DNA of 64,000 nt from Pseudomonadota bacterium (GTDB lineage: Bacteria; Pseudomonadota; Gammaproteobacteria; Xanthomonadales; Rhodanobacteraceae): positions 55,423 to 119,422 of the forward strand of contig JAEWGO010000010.1 in assembly GCA_023388255.1 (NCBI GenBank), read 5' to 3'. The number at the start of each line of letters is the position of its first letter. Positions within the stretch are counted from its first letter, which is position 1. The notes beneath the pieces were generated by a model. The model was not told the DNA's origin, made no database searches, and saw only the letters and a list, made by a program, of their open reading frames with translations. The position numbers and the translations under genes were made by a program. Of this stretch, positions 18,926 through 27,623 are shown piece by piece.

Positions 18926-19034
18926 GGCGGGAAAAAGCGCTCGGGTGACCAGCGTAGTCGCTGCCCCGGTTCGCGGCAAGGTTGACAAGCGCCGCTTCGG
19001 CGGCACGCGCAACCGCGTCGCGGCGATGCGTTTT

Positions 19035-20729
19035 TCAGCGTTGGAACGCGTGCAGTTCGCCGAAGGTGCGGGCGAGGTACGAGTCCAGCGTTGCCTTGTC
19101 CGCGCAGTCTTCGTAGCGTCCTGCGCAACGCTCGCGAAGGCGCGTGTTGGCTTCGAAGTACGCGTTCTTCGGCAGCCGGGCGACGTCGAGCAGGGCGCCA
19201 CCAAGAAAGGCAATGTCGAGCGCCTGATAGGCGCGAATCGGCGCGGCGGCGAAGTTGCTGTCGATGCGGTAGTAGGTCAGGTTGGCCGCATTTGCCGGCG
19301 TTTCGTCCGCGAGCGCGGGCTTCAACGTGCGTTCGATGCCGTCGAACGATGGATGGTGGTCGCCGAAGTGCAGCAGCGCGACTGGACGATTGCCGTCGAA
19401 CAGCAATGTTCGCAGCGCGGAGATGGCCTGGTCGGACTGGTGTGCGCGGAACAGGTAGGTACCGAGATTGCGGTTCATGCGTTCGCCGAGCGCCGGCGCC
19501 GGCTCCTCGTTCCACGGCGACGGCAAGGTGTCGAGCGGGTGGTCGTGCGGACCATGCTGATGCATCGTCAGCAGCATGAAGAACAATGGGCGGTCGTCTT
19601 TCGCGCGTTCGCGTTGCAGGACGTCGGTGAAGCGGTGCACGAGGTCGAGATCCGTGCTTTCCCAGTACGGGCCGAGGCCGATGTCCTCGGCATCGTAGAA
19701 TGCGTCGAAGCCGTAGTCGGCGTAGGCATCGGCGGCGCGCACGAAATGGCGCGGAGCCGGGTAGATCGCAATGGTGCGATAGCCGAGCTCGTGCAACTGG
19801 CGCGGCAGGCTTTGGCGCACGCCCGGAGCGAGGTTGTAGGGTGCATAGATGCCGGCCGGTCCGAACAGCGTGTGCGGCATGCCAGTGAGGAACGCGAATT
19901 CGCTGGTCCAGGTGGCGCCGCCGTAGGTGTGCACCTTGAGCGCGCCATGTGCGTTCGTGGCCTGGTCTGGCTCGAACATCGCGAGCGTGCAGCGCGGCAC
20001 CGTGCAGGCTGCCCATTGGCGCGGGTCCAGCGTGCTTTCCTCCAGCACCGCGACGAGGTCCGGGCGCGAGTCCTGCGTGGCAATGGCTGCGCTGCCCCAG
20101 TCGAGTGAGTCCGCGGCGCTTGGCGTGAACGCTGGCACGCTCACGCGCATGCGTCCGAACGAGCGCAGGAATGTCGAGGTCGGATTGCGCGTCGCTTGGC
20201 TCATGAAGTCCCAGGTGCTGATCGCGTGGGCGTCGCCGAGCGGGCCGTTGGGCCACATGGCGGCGAGCAGCGGCAACGCTGCCAGCAGGCTGGCGGCGAC
20301 ACGGCTGGATTGCCGACGCCAGAAACCGGGTGACTCCAGACGCCAGACCAATGCCGCCAATGCGAGTCCGCCGAGCATGGCCAAGGCGCATTTGTGCCAG
20401 AGAGTCGGGTAGTGTGCGATCACATCCAAAGTGGTCGCGCCGGTGAAGTACAGCAGGTCCGGTGCCATCAGCGGCTCGTGCAGATAGACGAGCTTGAGCG
20501 CTCCAGCCAACCAGATGGCGCCGGCCAGCGCGCCGGCGATCAGGAATCCGAAGCCGATCCGACCCAAGACCATGGCGAGAAAAGCCGCCAGCGTCAACGC
20601 GAGCGTGGCGCAGTAAAGGCGCTCGGGCGTGTCTGCTTCCGCGTTCAGCAGGCGCGCCAGCGCGAGGCAGAACGCGGCCAAGCCGATCACGCCGCCGAAC
20701 AGGCGGCGCAGGGTGTGTTTTCCTTCCAT
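19035..20729 (-). CDS. LtaS-like sulfatase-fold membrane enzyme (paralog 1)
   Basis: This is a 564-residue protein with about five N-terminal transmembrane helices (to about residue 160) and a periplasmic alkaline-phosphatase/sulfatase-fold domain. Catalytic features include VAVLEESTLDPRQW (metal-binding Glu), GGATWTSEFAFLTG with the probable Thr nucleophile, HQHGPHDHP and LLHFGDHHPSF for the other metal ligands. The family includes lipoteichoic acid synthase, OpgB and related phosphoglycerol or phosphoethanolamine transferases. In a Gram-negative a glucan or lipid A head-group modification is more plausible than LTA. It is clearly homologous to the gene at 21472-23205 on the other side of rnhB. 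Confidence 0.85.
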   Translation of the reverse strand: MEGKHTLRRLFGGVIGLAAFCLALARLLNAEADTPERLYCATLALTLAAFLAMVLGRIGFGFLIAGALAGAIWLAGALKLVYLHEPLMAPDLLYFTGATTLDVIAHYPTLWHKCALAMLGGLALAALVWRLESPGFWRRQSSRVAASLLAALPLLAAMWPNGPLGDAHAISTWDFMSQATRNPTSTFLRSFGRMRVSVPAFTPSAADSLDWGSAAIATQDSRPDLVAVLEESTLDPRQWAACTVPRCTLAMFEPDQATNAHGALKVHTYGGATWTSEFAFLTGMPHTLFGPAGIYAPYNLAPGVRQSLPRQLHELGYRTIAIYPAPRHFVRAADAYADYGFDAFYDAEDIGLGPYWESTDLDLVHRFTDVLQRERAKDDRPLFFMLLTMHQHGPHDHPLDTLPSPWNEEPAPALGERMNRNLGTYLFRAHQSDQAISALRTLLFDGNRPVALLHFGDHHPSFDGIERTLKPALADETPANAANLTYYRIDSNFAAAPIRAYQALDIAFLGGALLDVARLPKNAYFEANTRLRERCAGRYEDCADKATLDSYLARTFGELHAFQR

Positions 20730-20881
20730 GAGGCGCTTTTTTTATTCCGGCAACGTGGTTGCAAAGGAATTGTAAGGCAATGGTAGCGGGGTTGTGCTGT
20801 GTCAGCTGCGGGCTGTACTGCGGCCGCGCGCGCGAATCGGCCGCCGATGGGCGTTCCGGATGGGGCGTGTCTGGCTGACGA

Positions 20882-21475
20882 TCAGAGCAGCGCGGGCGCG
20901 ACCAATCGTTTCACCGGCGCAAAGCCACGCCGATGGATCGCGCATGGACCGAGGCGTTCGAGCGCGGTGAGATGCTCGGGTGTGCCGTAGCCCTTGTGGC
21001 GGGCGAAGCCGTAGCCGGGATGAATGGCGTCGAGTTCGCGCATGAGCGCATCGCGCGCGGTCTTGGCGAGGATCGAGGCGGCGCTGATCGCCGGTTCGCT
21101 GGCGTCGCCGCCGACGATCGCGCGCGCTGGGCAACGCAACACCTTCGGTATGCGGTTGCCATCGATCAGCGCAAGTGTCGGGGCGAGTATCAGCGTATCC
21201 AATGCGCGCGCCATGCCGGCCAATGTCGCGCCGAGGATGTTCAGGCGTTCGATCTCTTCGACTTCGATGGCGATCACCGACCAGGCCGCAGCGCGTTCGC
21301 GGATGAGTGGCGCGAGCGCCTCGCGCTGGGTTTCGCCGAGCTGCTTGGAATCGGCCAGACCATCGATCGGGTGACGTGCGTCGAGGATCACCGCGGCGAC
21401 CATCACCGGTCCAGCCAGCGGCCCACGCCCGGCTTCGTCGACGCCGGCGATGGTTTCGATCGGAGCGTGCGTCAT
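20882..21475 (-). CDS. rnhB: ribonuclease HII
   Basis: This 197-residue enzyme cleaves RNA in RNA-DNA hybrids and at single ribonucleotides misincorporated in DNA. The motif GVDEAGRGPLAGPVMVAAV carries the first two catalytic acidic residues. AILALIDG-like segment (LALIDGNRIP) and the ASILAKTARDALM helix are conserved, followed by HPGYGFARHKGYGTPEH. ATG 21475 overlaps the stop of the upstream LtaS-like gene (ATGA); a longer frame to 21565 lies within that gene. The lpxB-rnhB-dnaE order typical of proteobacteria is kept but split by two inserted genes. Confidence 0.96.
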   Translation of the reverse strand: MTHAPIETIAGVDEAGRGPLAGPVMVAAVILDARHPIDGLADSKQLGETQREALAPLIRERAAAWSVIAIEVEEIERLNILGATLAGMARALDTLILAPTLALIDGNRIPKVLRCPARAIVGGDASEPAISAASILAKTARDALMRELDAIHPGYGFARHKGYGTPEHLTALERLGPCAIHRRGFAPVKRLVAPALL

Positions 21476-23205
21476 TCGTGCAGGTCGCCGATTTTGGTGA
21501 ACACGTAGTCGTGGTACGAAGTGACCATTTTCGCGTCCGGGCAATCGAGGTAGAGGCCCTTGCATCGATCGCGCAGCAGGGTGTTGGCCTGGTAGAAAGC
21601 GTCCTTCGGTACGCCGGCAACGTCGAGCAGCAGCGAGCCGAGGAAGGCAATGTCGAGCACGGCGTAGTCGAACTTGCGGCGCACCGGGAAGTTCGATTTC
21701 AGCATGTAGTAGGTGATCCAGTTCGATGTGCGCCGTGCTTCCTTCGGTACGCTCTTCGGGATCTCGTTGATCGCGCCATCGAACGAGGGCTGGTGGTCGC
21801 CGAAATGCATCAGGACGGCCGGATGCTCGCCGCCGAGCAGGAATTTCTCCAGATCGGCCAGCATCGCGTCCGATTGCTGCAGGCGTTCGAGGTAGTTGCC
21901 GAGGTTGAGGTTGAGCCAGTCGTCGAGCGCCTTCGGCTTGAACGCGCCCGGGAACAGCGGCTGGTTGTACGGCGGTGGCAGTTCGGCCAGCGGCACCATG
22001 TGCGGGCCGTGCTGGTGCAGGGTCAGCATGAAGACGAACAGCGGTTGGTCCGGATGCACGCGCTTTTCGTCGGCATAGATGCGTTCGAACACTTGCAGCA
22101 GGTCGGCATCGTGGCTCTTCCAGCCAAGGCCGTACTGGGTGCCGTCATAGAACGCGTCGAAGCCGTAGTAGTCGTACGCGTTGCGCGCGTTGAGGAAGTC
22201 TCCGCTCATCGGATACAGCGCGATGACACGGTAACCGGCGTTCTTGAACACCTTCGGCAAGGTGAACGCGACGCGCGGCGCAAGGTTGTAGGGCGCGTAC
22301 AGGCCGGCGTTGCCGAACAATGTATGCGCAAGGCCGGTCAGGAACGAGAACTCCGATGTCCAAGTGCCGCCGCCGAACGTGTGCACGCTCATGAGGCCGT
22401 GAGCGCGCGTCTGCTTGTCCGCATCGAACATGCGGCGCTTGCACACGGGCAACGTGCACAACTTGAGGATGCGCGGATCGAACGTGCTCTCCTCCAGGAT
22501 CGCGACCACGTCCGGTCGTGTCGGCGGTGCCTGCAGCGGTCGGTCGAGTTTCCAGGAAATGCCGTGGTCCACGTCGGCCGGAATCGTCGGCTTGGTGATG
22601 ACGGTGTCGTTGAACGAGGTGAAGAAATCGGTGATGAAACTCTTGTCGTTGATCGTGATCCACATCGGCTTGTTGAACACCGCCTTGAACGGGCCGGTCG
22701 ATGTGAGGCATGCGGCCAGTACGGCAACGGCGGCAGCGCTGCCGAGTACGCGCACGCCTATGCGCAGCATGCGCGGGCGAGCTGTCAGCAGCAGGTTGCG
22801 TTCGGCCATGAACGCGCCGATCAACAACACGGGCACCAGTACTACCGCCGAGATGCCGGCGCCGAGCAGCAACGGGTAGTGCGAAATGACTTCGAGTGTG
22901 TCGCGATTGACGAAATACTCGAGGTCCGGCGCCATCAGCGGCGTCATCAGGTACATGAATTTCAGTGTGCCGGCGAGTTCGACCACGCCGAAGAACAGCG
23001 CAGCCAGCAGCAGCGAAAACGCCAGCCGCCCGCTCGCGAACAGCACCAGCAGCAGTGATACCAGCGCGAGGGTGCCGGCGAAGAGCTTTTCGTTGGCGGT
23101 GTGTTCGGTGAGCGGGCCGAGCGCGAACATCGCGGCGAACGCGAGCAGGGCGAAGACGCGCAGCGCGAGCGTGCGTCGTTGCAGTGGCGGGGCAGTTGCG
23201 CTCAT
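21472..23205 (-). CDS. LtaS-like sulfatase-fold membrane enzyme (paralog 2)
   Basis: This is a 577-residue paralog of the gene at 19035-20729. N-terminal transmembrane helices (for example LALVSLLLVLFASGRLAFSL) precede the periplasmic catalytic domain with VAILEESTFDPRIL, GGGTWTSEFSFLTGL, LTLHQHGPHMVP and LMHFGDHQPSF. GYRVIALYPMSGDFLNARNA and YYGFDAFYDG are also shared with paralog 1, so the two come from duplication. The stop overlaps the rnhB start (ATGA), so this gene and rnhB are translationally coupled. It probably transfers a phosphate-linked head group onto a periplasmic or outer-membrane glycan. Confidence 0.86.
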   Translation of the reverse strand: MSATAPPLQRRTLALRVFALLAFAAMFALGPLTEHTANEKLFAGTLALVSLLLVLFASGRLAFSLLLAALFFGVVELAGTLKFMYLMTPLMAPDLEYFVNRDTLEVISHYPLLLGAGISAVVLVPVLLIGAFMAERNLLLTARPRMLRIGVRVLGSAAAVAVLAACLTSTGPFKAVFNKPMWITINDKSFITDFFTSFNDTVITKPTIPADVDHGISWKLDRPLQAPPTRPDVVAILEESTFDPRILKLCTLPVCKRRMFDADKQTRAHGLMSVHTFGGGTWTSEFSFLTGLAHTLFGNAGLYAPYNLAPRVAFTLPKVFKNAGYRVIALYPMSGDFLNARNAYDYYGFDAFYDGTQYGLGWKSHDADLLQVFERIYADEKRVHPDQPLFVFMLTLHQHGPHMVPLAELPPPYNQPLFPGAFKPKALDDWLNLNLGNYLERLQQSDAMLADLEKFLLGGEHPAVLMHFGDHQPSFDGAINEIPKSVPKEARRTSNWITYYMLKSNFPVRRKFDYAVLDIAFLGSLLLDVAGVPKDAFYQANTLLRDRCKGLYLDCPDAKMVTSYHDYVFTKIGDLHE

Positions 23206-23333
23206 GCGGCGTTCGTCATCGCCGCATCGTGCGCATGCGCACGGCCTTCGTCAATGCGCGACCACGCGATATTCGATGTTGCGCGGCGCCATGGTTCAGT
23301 CGGCGCCGTTCATCGGTGCGCTCCATCGATGCG

Positions 23334-24578
23334 TCAGTGGCGCGCGGGGGCGGCGCTGTCGAGCAATTCTGCGATCGCGGCTGCCGCGCTGCGGCTGGCG
23401 TCGCGACGCAGCAGCCGGTGCAGGCGTTCGTATTCGGCGAGCAATTCCGGTGCAATCGCGCGCGTGCGCAAGACGGGCAGCAGCGCTTCGGCGAGCGCGG
23501 CGGGTGTGCAGGTGTCCTGCATGAACTCCGGCGCGAGGTCGCGTCCCGAGAGTACATTCGGCAGAGCGTAGCGATCGACCTTGAGCAGGCCGAGCCCTTT
23601 GACGATCCTGTACGTCAGCGGCGCGAGTCGATAGGCGACCACCATAGGGCGCTTGGCGAACATTGCTTCGAGCGTGGCAGTGCCGGAGGCGAGCAGAATC
23701 GCGTCGGCGGCGACCATGGCGGTGGGGGCGTCGCCGTTGGTGACGAGAATCGGGAGTCGGGAATGGGGAATCGATTCGACCGCCGTCGACGATGCACCGG
23801 CATTGTCGATTTCCGCCTTCGCGAGCAAGCCGGCGAAGGTTTCGCGGCACTCGGCATTCGCCATCGGCGCGACCACGCGCAGGTCGGGGATCTGCCCGCA
23901 CAGCAGGCGCGCGGCACTGAGGAAGTCCGCGCCGAGGCGAGCAATCTCGCCGAGGCGGCTGCCGGGCAGGATCGCCAGCACAGGTGCGTCCGCAGGCAGG
24001 CCGAGCGCGGCGCGCGCGGCGGCGCGATCGGGCTCGAGCGGAAACGCATCCGCCAGCGGATGGCCGACGAAGCGTGCGTCGACACCATGCTGCGCATAGA
24101 TCGGCGGCTCCATCGGGAACAGGCACAGTACGCGATCAGCGCTGCGGCCGATCTTCTCCGCGCGCTTTTCTTTCCATGCCCACACCGACGGGCTGACGTA
24201 GTGGACGGTGCGGATGCCCGCGCGCTTGAGCTTGCGTTCGAGACCGAGATTGAAGTCGGGTGCGTCGACGCCGATGAACGCATCGGGTCGCCATGCGCGC
24301 GCGCGGCGCGCCACGTCGCGGCGGATCGTGAGCAATCCCGGCAGGTGCTTGAGCACCTCGACCAAGCCCATTACGGCGAGTTTTTCGGCTGGATGCCACG
24401 CATCGAATCCGGCTGCGATCATCTTCGGACCGCCGATCCCTGCGAATTGGGCATCGGGATAGCGCTCGCGCAGCGCGGCGATCAGGTCGGCGCCAAGGAG
24501 GTCGCCGGAGGCTTCGCCAGCGACGAGGACGAAACGCCTTGGGCCGGGATTCGGGGGGCGGGGATCGGGAATCGACAT
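23334..24578 (-). CDS. lpxB: lipid-A-disaccharide synthase
   Basis: This 414-residue enzyme joins UDP-2,3-diacylglucosamine and lipid X in lipid A synthesis at the inner membrane. Family motifs are VLVAGEASGDLLGADLI, GVDAPDFNLGLERKLK, HYVSPSVWAWKEKRAEKI, LPGSRLGEIARL and LLASGTATLEAMF. Two stretches look foreign. The first 14 or so residues (SIPDPRPPNPGPR) and a stretch around 265-279 (VESIPHSRLPI) are both encoded by copies of a short GGGAATCG-type repeat found in spacers elsewhere in the window. The ATG at 24578 is itself in the repeat and has no clear ribosome site, so the start is uncertain. Confidence 0.93.
   Translation of the reverse strand: MSIPDPRPPNPGPRRFVLVAGEASGDLLGADLIAALRERYPDAQFAGIGGPKMIAAGFDAWHPAEKLAVMGLVEVLKHLPGLLTIRRDVARRARAWRPDAFIGVDAPDFNLGLERKLKRAGIRTVHYVSPSVWAWKEKRAEKIGRSADRVLCLFPMEPPIYAQHGVDARFVGHPLADAFPLEPDRAAARAALGLPADAPVLAILPGSRLGEIARLGADFLSAARLLCGQIPDLRVVAPMANAECRETFAGLLAKAEIDNAGASSTAVESIPHSRLPILVTNGDAPTAMVAADAILLASGTATLEAMFAKRPMVVAYRLAPLTYRIVKGLGLLKVDRYALPNVLSGRDLAPEFMQDTCTPAALAEALLPVLRTRAIAPELLAEYERLHRLLRRDASRSAAAAIAELLDSAAPARH
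23744..23778 (+). repeat. GGGAATCG-type repeat inside lpxB
   Basis: The stretch contains GAATCGGGAGTCGGGAATGG followed by GGAATCG, the same motif family as in the spacers at 34485-34518, 52208-52242 and 58201-58277. It is read in frame as part of lpxB. Confidence 0.65.
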
Positions 24579-24579
24579 G
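24541..24579 (+). repeat. GGGAATCG-type repeat over the lpxB start
   Basis: GGCCGGGATTCGGGG, GGCGGGGATCGGGAATCG and the start-codon region belong to the same repeat family. It supplies the first residues of LpxB. Confidence 0.55.
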
Positions 24580-24718
24580 GGAGCGCGCGATTGCTTCGAA
24601 CGTGGTGCGGATACATCGTTCCTTGCGAAAGCCGGAAGCGCCTTTCAACAGCCGGAGGCGGATCGTACAGATCGGGGTTCCGATTGCATCATCCAACGCC
24701 GGGAGACGGTTGAGCATG

Positions 24719-24745
24719 TCGTCATTCCGACCTCCGCCGGAACAA
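24719..24745 (+). repeat. degenerate CGTCATTCCGGC-type repeat arm
   Basis: CGTCATTCCGACCTCCGCCGG resembles one arm of the intact inverted repeats at 43132-43207 and 52255-52335. The matching second arm is decayed. It lies in the 200-bp lpxA-lpxB spacer. Confidence 0.5.
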
Positions 24746-24778
24746 CGAGCTTCACGGCTTTTCCTGATCCCCGACGCC

Positions 24779-25549
24779 CTACCGCGCCAACGGTCGCTCG
24801 CCGCTGCCGATGAAGTCGAGCAGCGCGGCGACGTCGGCGCTGTCTTTGGCCTGTTCGGCCAGCTTCTCGCGTGCCTGCGCCAACGGCGTGCCGGCGACAT
24901 AGACGGTGCGATAGGCACGTTTGATCGCACCGATGCGTGTCGCGTCGAAGCCGCGGCGCTTCAATCCTTCGCTGTTGATGCCGCGCGGGCGGCCTTGCGC
25001 ATCGGCGGCGACCATCACGAACGGCGGCACGTCGCCGCTGATCAGCGCGCCCATGCCGATGAACGCGTGCGCGCCGATGCGGCAGAACTGGTGTACGCCG
25101 GCGAAGCCGCTGAGGATCACATCGTTGCCGACTTCGACATGGCCGGCCAGGGTCGCATTGTTGGAGAACACGCAACGGTTGCCGACAACGCAGTCGTGCG
25201 CGACATGGCTGTAGGCAAGAAACAGGTTGTCGTCGCCGATGCGTGTCGCGCCGGCAGCGGAGGTGCCGCGGTTGAAGGTGACGAATTCGCGGATCGTGTT
25301 GCGATCGCCGATCACCAGTTCGGTGCGCTCGCCGTGGAATTTCTTGTCCTGCGGTTCCGCGCCGATCGAGGCGAACTGGAAGATGCGGTTGTCCCGGCCG
25401 ATGCGCGTGGCGCCTTCGATCACGACATGCGGGCCGATCGTGCAGCCGTCACCGATCTCGACGTCGGGGCCGATGATGCTGTATGCGCCGACGCTCACGC
25501 CGGTGCCGATCTTCGCGGCGGGATCGACGAGTGCGGTCGCGTGGATCAT
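24779..25549 (-). CDS. lpxA: acyl-ACP--UDP-N-acetylglucosamine O-acyltransferase
   Basis: This 256-residue cytoplasmic enzyme carries out the first step of lipid A synthesis, 3-O-acylation of UDP-GlcNAc. It has left-handed beta-helix hexapeptide repeats from about residue 5 (MIHATALVDPAAKIG, IGPDVEIGDGCTIGPHVVIEG). The catalytic-His region is AYSHVAHDCVVGNRCVFSNN, and the helical C-terminal domain starts after INSEGLKRRGF. The ATG at 25549 shares its A with the fabZ stop (TGATG). The gene lies in the lpxD-fabZ-lpxA-lpxB order typical of proteobacteria, although a repeat-filled 200-bp spacer separates it from lpxB. Confidence 0.97.
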   Translation of the reverse strand: MIHATALVDPAAKIGTGVSVGAYSIIGPDVEIGDGCTIGPHVVIEGATRIGRDNRIFQFASIGAEPQDKKFHGERTELVIGDRNTIREFVTFNRGTSAAGATRIGDDNLFLAYSHVAHDCVVGNRCVFSNNATLAGHVEVGNDVILSGFAGVHQFCRIGAHAFIGMGALISGDVPPFVMVAADAQGRPRGINSEGLKRRGFDATRIGAIKRAYRTVYVAGTPLAQAREKLAEQAKDSADVAALLDFIGSGERPLAR

Positions 25550-26016
25550 CAGCTGGTGACTCCGGCGCAAAGCATTTCCGCTTCGGCAACAACCGCGCCG
25601 TCGACCAGCGTGCGGCCCCAGAACTGGCTCATGTTGCGCATCGAACGCTTCTGTTCGATTTCCAGGCGCAACTGGTCGCCGGGTACGACGATACGGTTGA
25701 AGCGAGCCTTGTCGACCTTGACCAGATAGAACACGGTCGGGTGGTCCGGGTCGCGCGGGGTCGACAACAACGTCAGCATGCCGGCGGCCTGCGCCATCGC
25801 CTCGACGATGAGTACCCCCGGCATGACCGGATGACCGGGGAAGTGGCCCTGGAAGAACGGCTCGTTGATCGTCACGTTCTTGATCGCGGTGACGCTCTTG
25901 CCATGCTCGAACGCGATGACACGGTCGAGCAGCAGGAACGGGTAGCGATGCGGCAGCAATGCGGCGATCTGTTCGACGCCGATCGGCAGCTCGACGGCGG
26001 TAGGGGTGTTCGTCAT
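25549..26016 (-). CDS. fabZ: 3-hydroxyacyl-ACP dehydratase
   Basis: This 155-residue hotdog enzyme dehydrates 3-hydroxyacyl-ACP in fatty-acid synthesis and competes with LpxA/LpxD for hydroxyacyl-ACP. LLPHRYPFLLLDRV near the N-terminus is diagnostic. The catalytic His and Glu lie in GHFPGHPVMPGVLIVEAMAQ. The start at 26016 overlaps the lpxD stop (ATGA), and the end overlaps the lpxA start by one base. Confidence 0.97.
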   Translation of the reverse strand: MTNTPTAVELPIGVEQIAALLPHRYPFLLLDRVIAFEHGKSVTAIKNVTINEPFFQGHFPGHPVMPGVLIVEAMAQAAGMLTLLSTPRDPDHPTVFYLVKVDKARFNRIVVPGDQLRLEIEQKRSMRNMSQFWGRTLVDGAVVAEAEMLCAGVTS

Positions 26017-27038
26017 TTCGGTTCCTTCAGGGCGGCGTCGAGACGCCGGGCCATCTCGTCCAGGTGCTTGAAGCGCGCCGCATTGCGGCGCCATTGCCGG
26101 TTCGGCTGGATCGGCGTCCCGGAAGAGTATTCTCCGGCTTCGCGGATCGAGTGGGTGACCAGGCTCATCGCGGTCACGGTGACGCGGTCGGCAATGCTCA
26201 AATGACCGAGTATGCCAGCGCTGCCGCCGATCAGGCAGTAGCGGCCGATCGTGGCACTGCCGGCGACCGCGGAGCAGCCGGCGAGCGCGGTATGCGCGCC
26301 GATGCGCACGTTGTGCGCGATCTGGATCTGGTTGTCGAGGCGGACATCTTCCTCCAGCACGGTGTCGCCGAGCGCGCCGCGATCGATTGTCGTGTTGGCA
26401 CCGATCTCGCAATCGTCGCCGATGGCGACGCCGCCGAGTTGCGGCACCTTGATCCAGTGATCACGCTCGAAGGCGAGGCCGAAACCATCCGCGCCGATGA
26501 CAGCGCCCGGATGGATCAGCACGCGCTTGCCGAGCGTGACGTCCTGCACCAGGGTGACGCGCGCGATCAGGCGCGACTGCGCTCCGACCGTGCAGCCGCG
26601 CCCGATCACGCAATGCGGTCCGAGGCGTGCGCCATCGCCGATGACAGCGCCATCCTCGATGACGCAAAGCGGGCCAACGCTCGCGCTGTCGGCGACGACG
26701 GCGCCAGCGGCGACGACTGCGCTTGGATGAATGCCGCCAACGTCGGCGGACGGGTGTTCGAACAGCGAGGCGACCTGCGCGAACGCGACGTAAGGGTCGT
26801 TGGCGATCAGGCAGGCGCCGGACCACGCCTCGGCGTCTCGTGCATGCAGCACGATCGCGCCGGCGCGCGTCTCCGCCAATTGCGCGCGGTAACGCGGATT
26901 GGCGAGAAAGCCAATCTGGTCGGCGCCGGCCTCGGCCAGCGTGGCGACGCCGCGGATGACGTGTGCGGCATCGCCGCGCAGTTCGAGTGCGAAGCGTTCT
27001 GCGATCTGTCCGAGCGACCAGGTGGACGCAGCGTTCAT
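26013..27038 (-). CDS. lpxD: UDP-3-O-(3-hydroxyacyl)glucosamine N-acyltransferase
   Basis: This 341-residue enzyme performs the third step of lipid A synthesis, N-acylation with hydroxyacyl-ACP. The N-terminal LpxD domain (IAERFALELRGDAAHVIRG) is followed by a long run of hexapeptide repeats (IHPSAVVAAGAVVADSASVG). The active-site region is DNQIQIAHNVRIGAHTALAG, and the C-terminal helix (RRNAARFKHLDEMARRLDA) is the ACP-recognition part. It overlaps both the ompH/skp-like gene and fabZ with ATGA. Confidence 0.97.
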   Translation of the reverse strand: MNAASTWSLGQIAERFALELRGDAAHVIRGVATLAEAGADQIGFLANPRYRAQLAETRAGAIVLHARDAEAWSGACLIANDPYVAFAQVASLFEHPSADVGGIHPSAVVAAGAVVADSASVGPLCVIEDGAVIGDGARLGPHCVIGRGCTVGAQSRLIARVTLVQDVTLGKRVLIHPGAVIGADGFGLAFERDHWIKVPQLGGVAIGDDCEIGANTTIDRGALGDTVLEEDVRLDNQIQIAHNVRIGAHTALAGCSAVAGSATIGRYCLIGGSAGILGHLSIADRVTVTAMSLVTHSIREAGEYSSGTPIQPNRQWRRNAARFKHLDEMARRLDAALKEPK

Positions 27039-27586
27039 GGCGTGCCGCTCTTGGCAGACTGGCGGCGCAGGCGTTCGAGGATCTGTTCGGTTACGTCCAC
27101 TTTCGAACTCGCATAGATGACGGGGCTGGGCACGATCAGATCGAAGCCCTGCTCGCGCGCGAATTCGACGACGGCGCCGTTGATTTCGCGCCAGCTCTTG
27201 TCCAGCTCCTGGTCGCTGCGCGCCTTCAGTTCCGTGCGCAAGGCGTCGCGATTGCGCTTGATCGAACGCTCGAGCGTGTCGATCTCGCGCTGCAACGCAT
27301 CCGGCTTGGGTGTCGAGGCAGCTTCGCGCGCTTGGCGCTCATGCAGCGCGGCGGCGCGTTTCTCGTCGGCTTTGAGCGCCGCATCGCGTGCGGCGAACTC
27401 GCGTTCGAGCTGCTGACGGCCGGCAACGACCTGGGGCGCATTGTCGAGCAGACGTTTCATGTCCACATAGCCGATGCGGGTTGGCGCCGGGGCGGGCGCC
27501 TGTGCAGACGCAACGCCTACCAGCGCAACTGCCGACGCGAACAGCAGCGCACGAAACAGGTTTCGCGATGATGGATGGTGCGTCAC
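27035..27586 (-). CDS. skp: OmpH/Skp family periplasmic chaperone
   Basis: This 183-residue protein has a signal peptide (ALLFASAVALVGVASAQ). IGYVDMKRLLDNAPQV starts the core strand, and a long coiled coil from about residue 55 to 130 follows. AREQGFDLIVPSPVIYAS completes the beta body, as in Skp. Skp trimers hold unfolded outer-membrane proteins for BamA, whose gene lies 37 bp upstream. The stop overlaps lpxD (ATGA). Confidence 0.92.
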   Translation of the reverse strand: MTHHPSSRNLFRALLFASAVALVGVASAQAPAPAPTRIGYVDMKRLLDNAPQVVAGRQQLEREFAARDAALKADEKRAAALHERQAREAASTPKPDALQREIDTLERSIKRNRDALRTELKARSDQELDKSWREINGAVVEFAREQGFDLIVPSPVIYASSKVDVTEQILERLRRQSAKSGTP

Positions 27587-27623
27587 CCATACCCCCGACG
27601 CTGCTCGCGGACTCCGCGCTACG

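Noticed and set aside
17168..18985. 605-codon plus-strand frame opposite dnaE
   Set aside because: This is an antisense shadow caused by high GC; dnaE motifs on the other strand are intact.
18926..19213. 96-codon upstream extension of dnaE
   Set aside because: The sequence before MSPGFIHLHVHSEY has no similarity to DnaE and overlaps the preceding gene's end.
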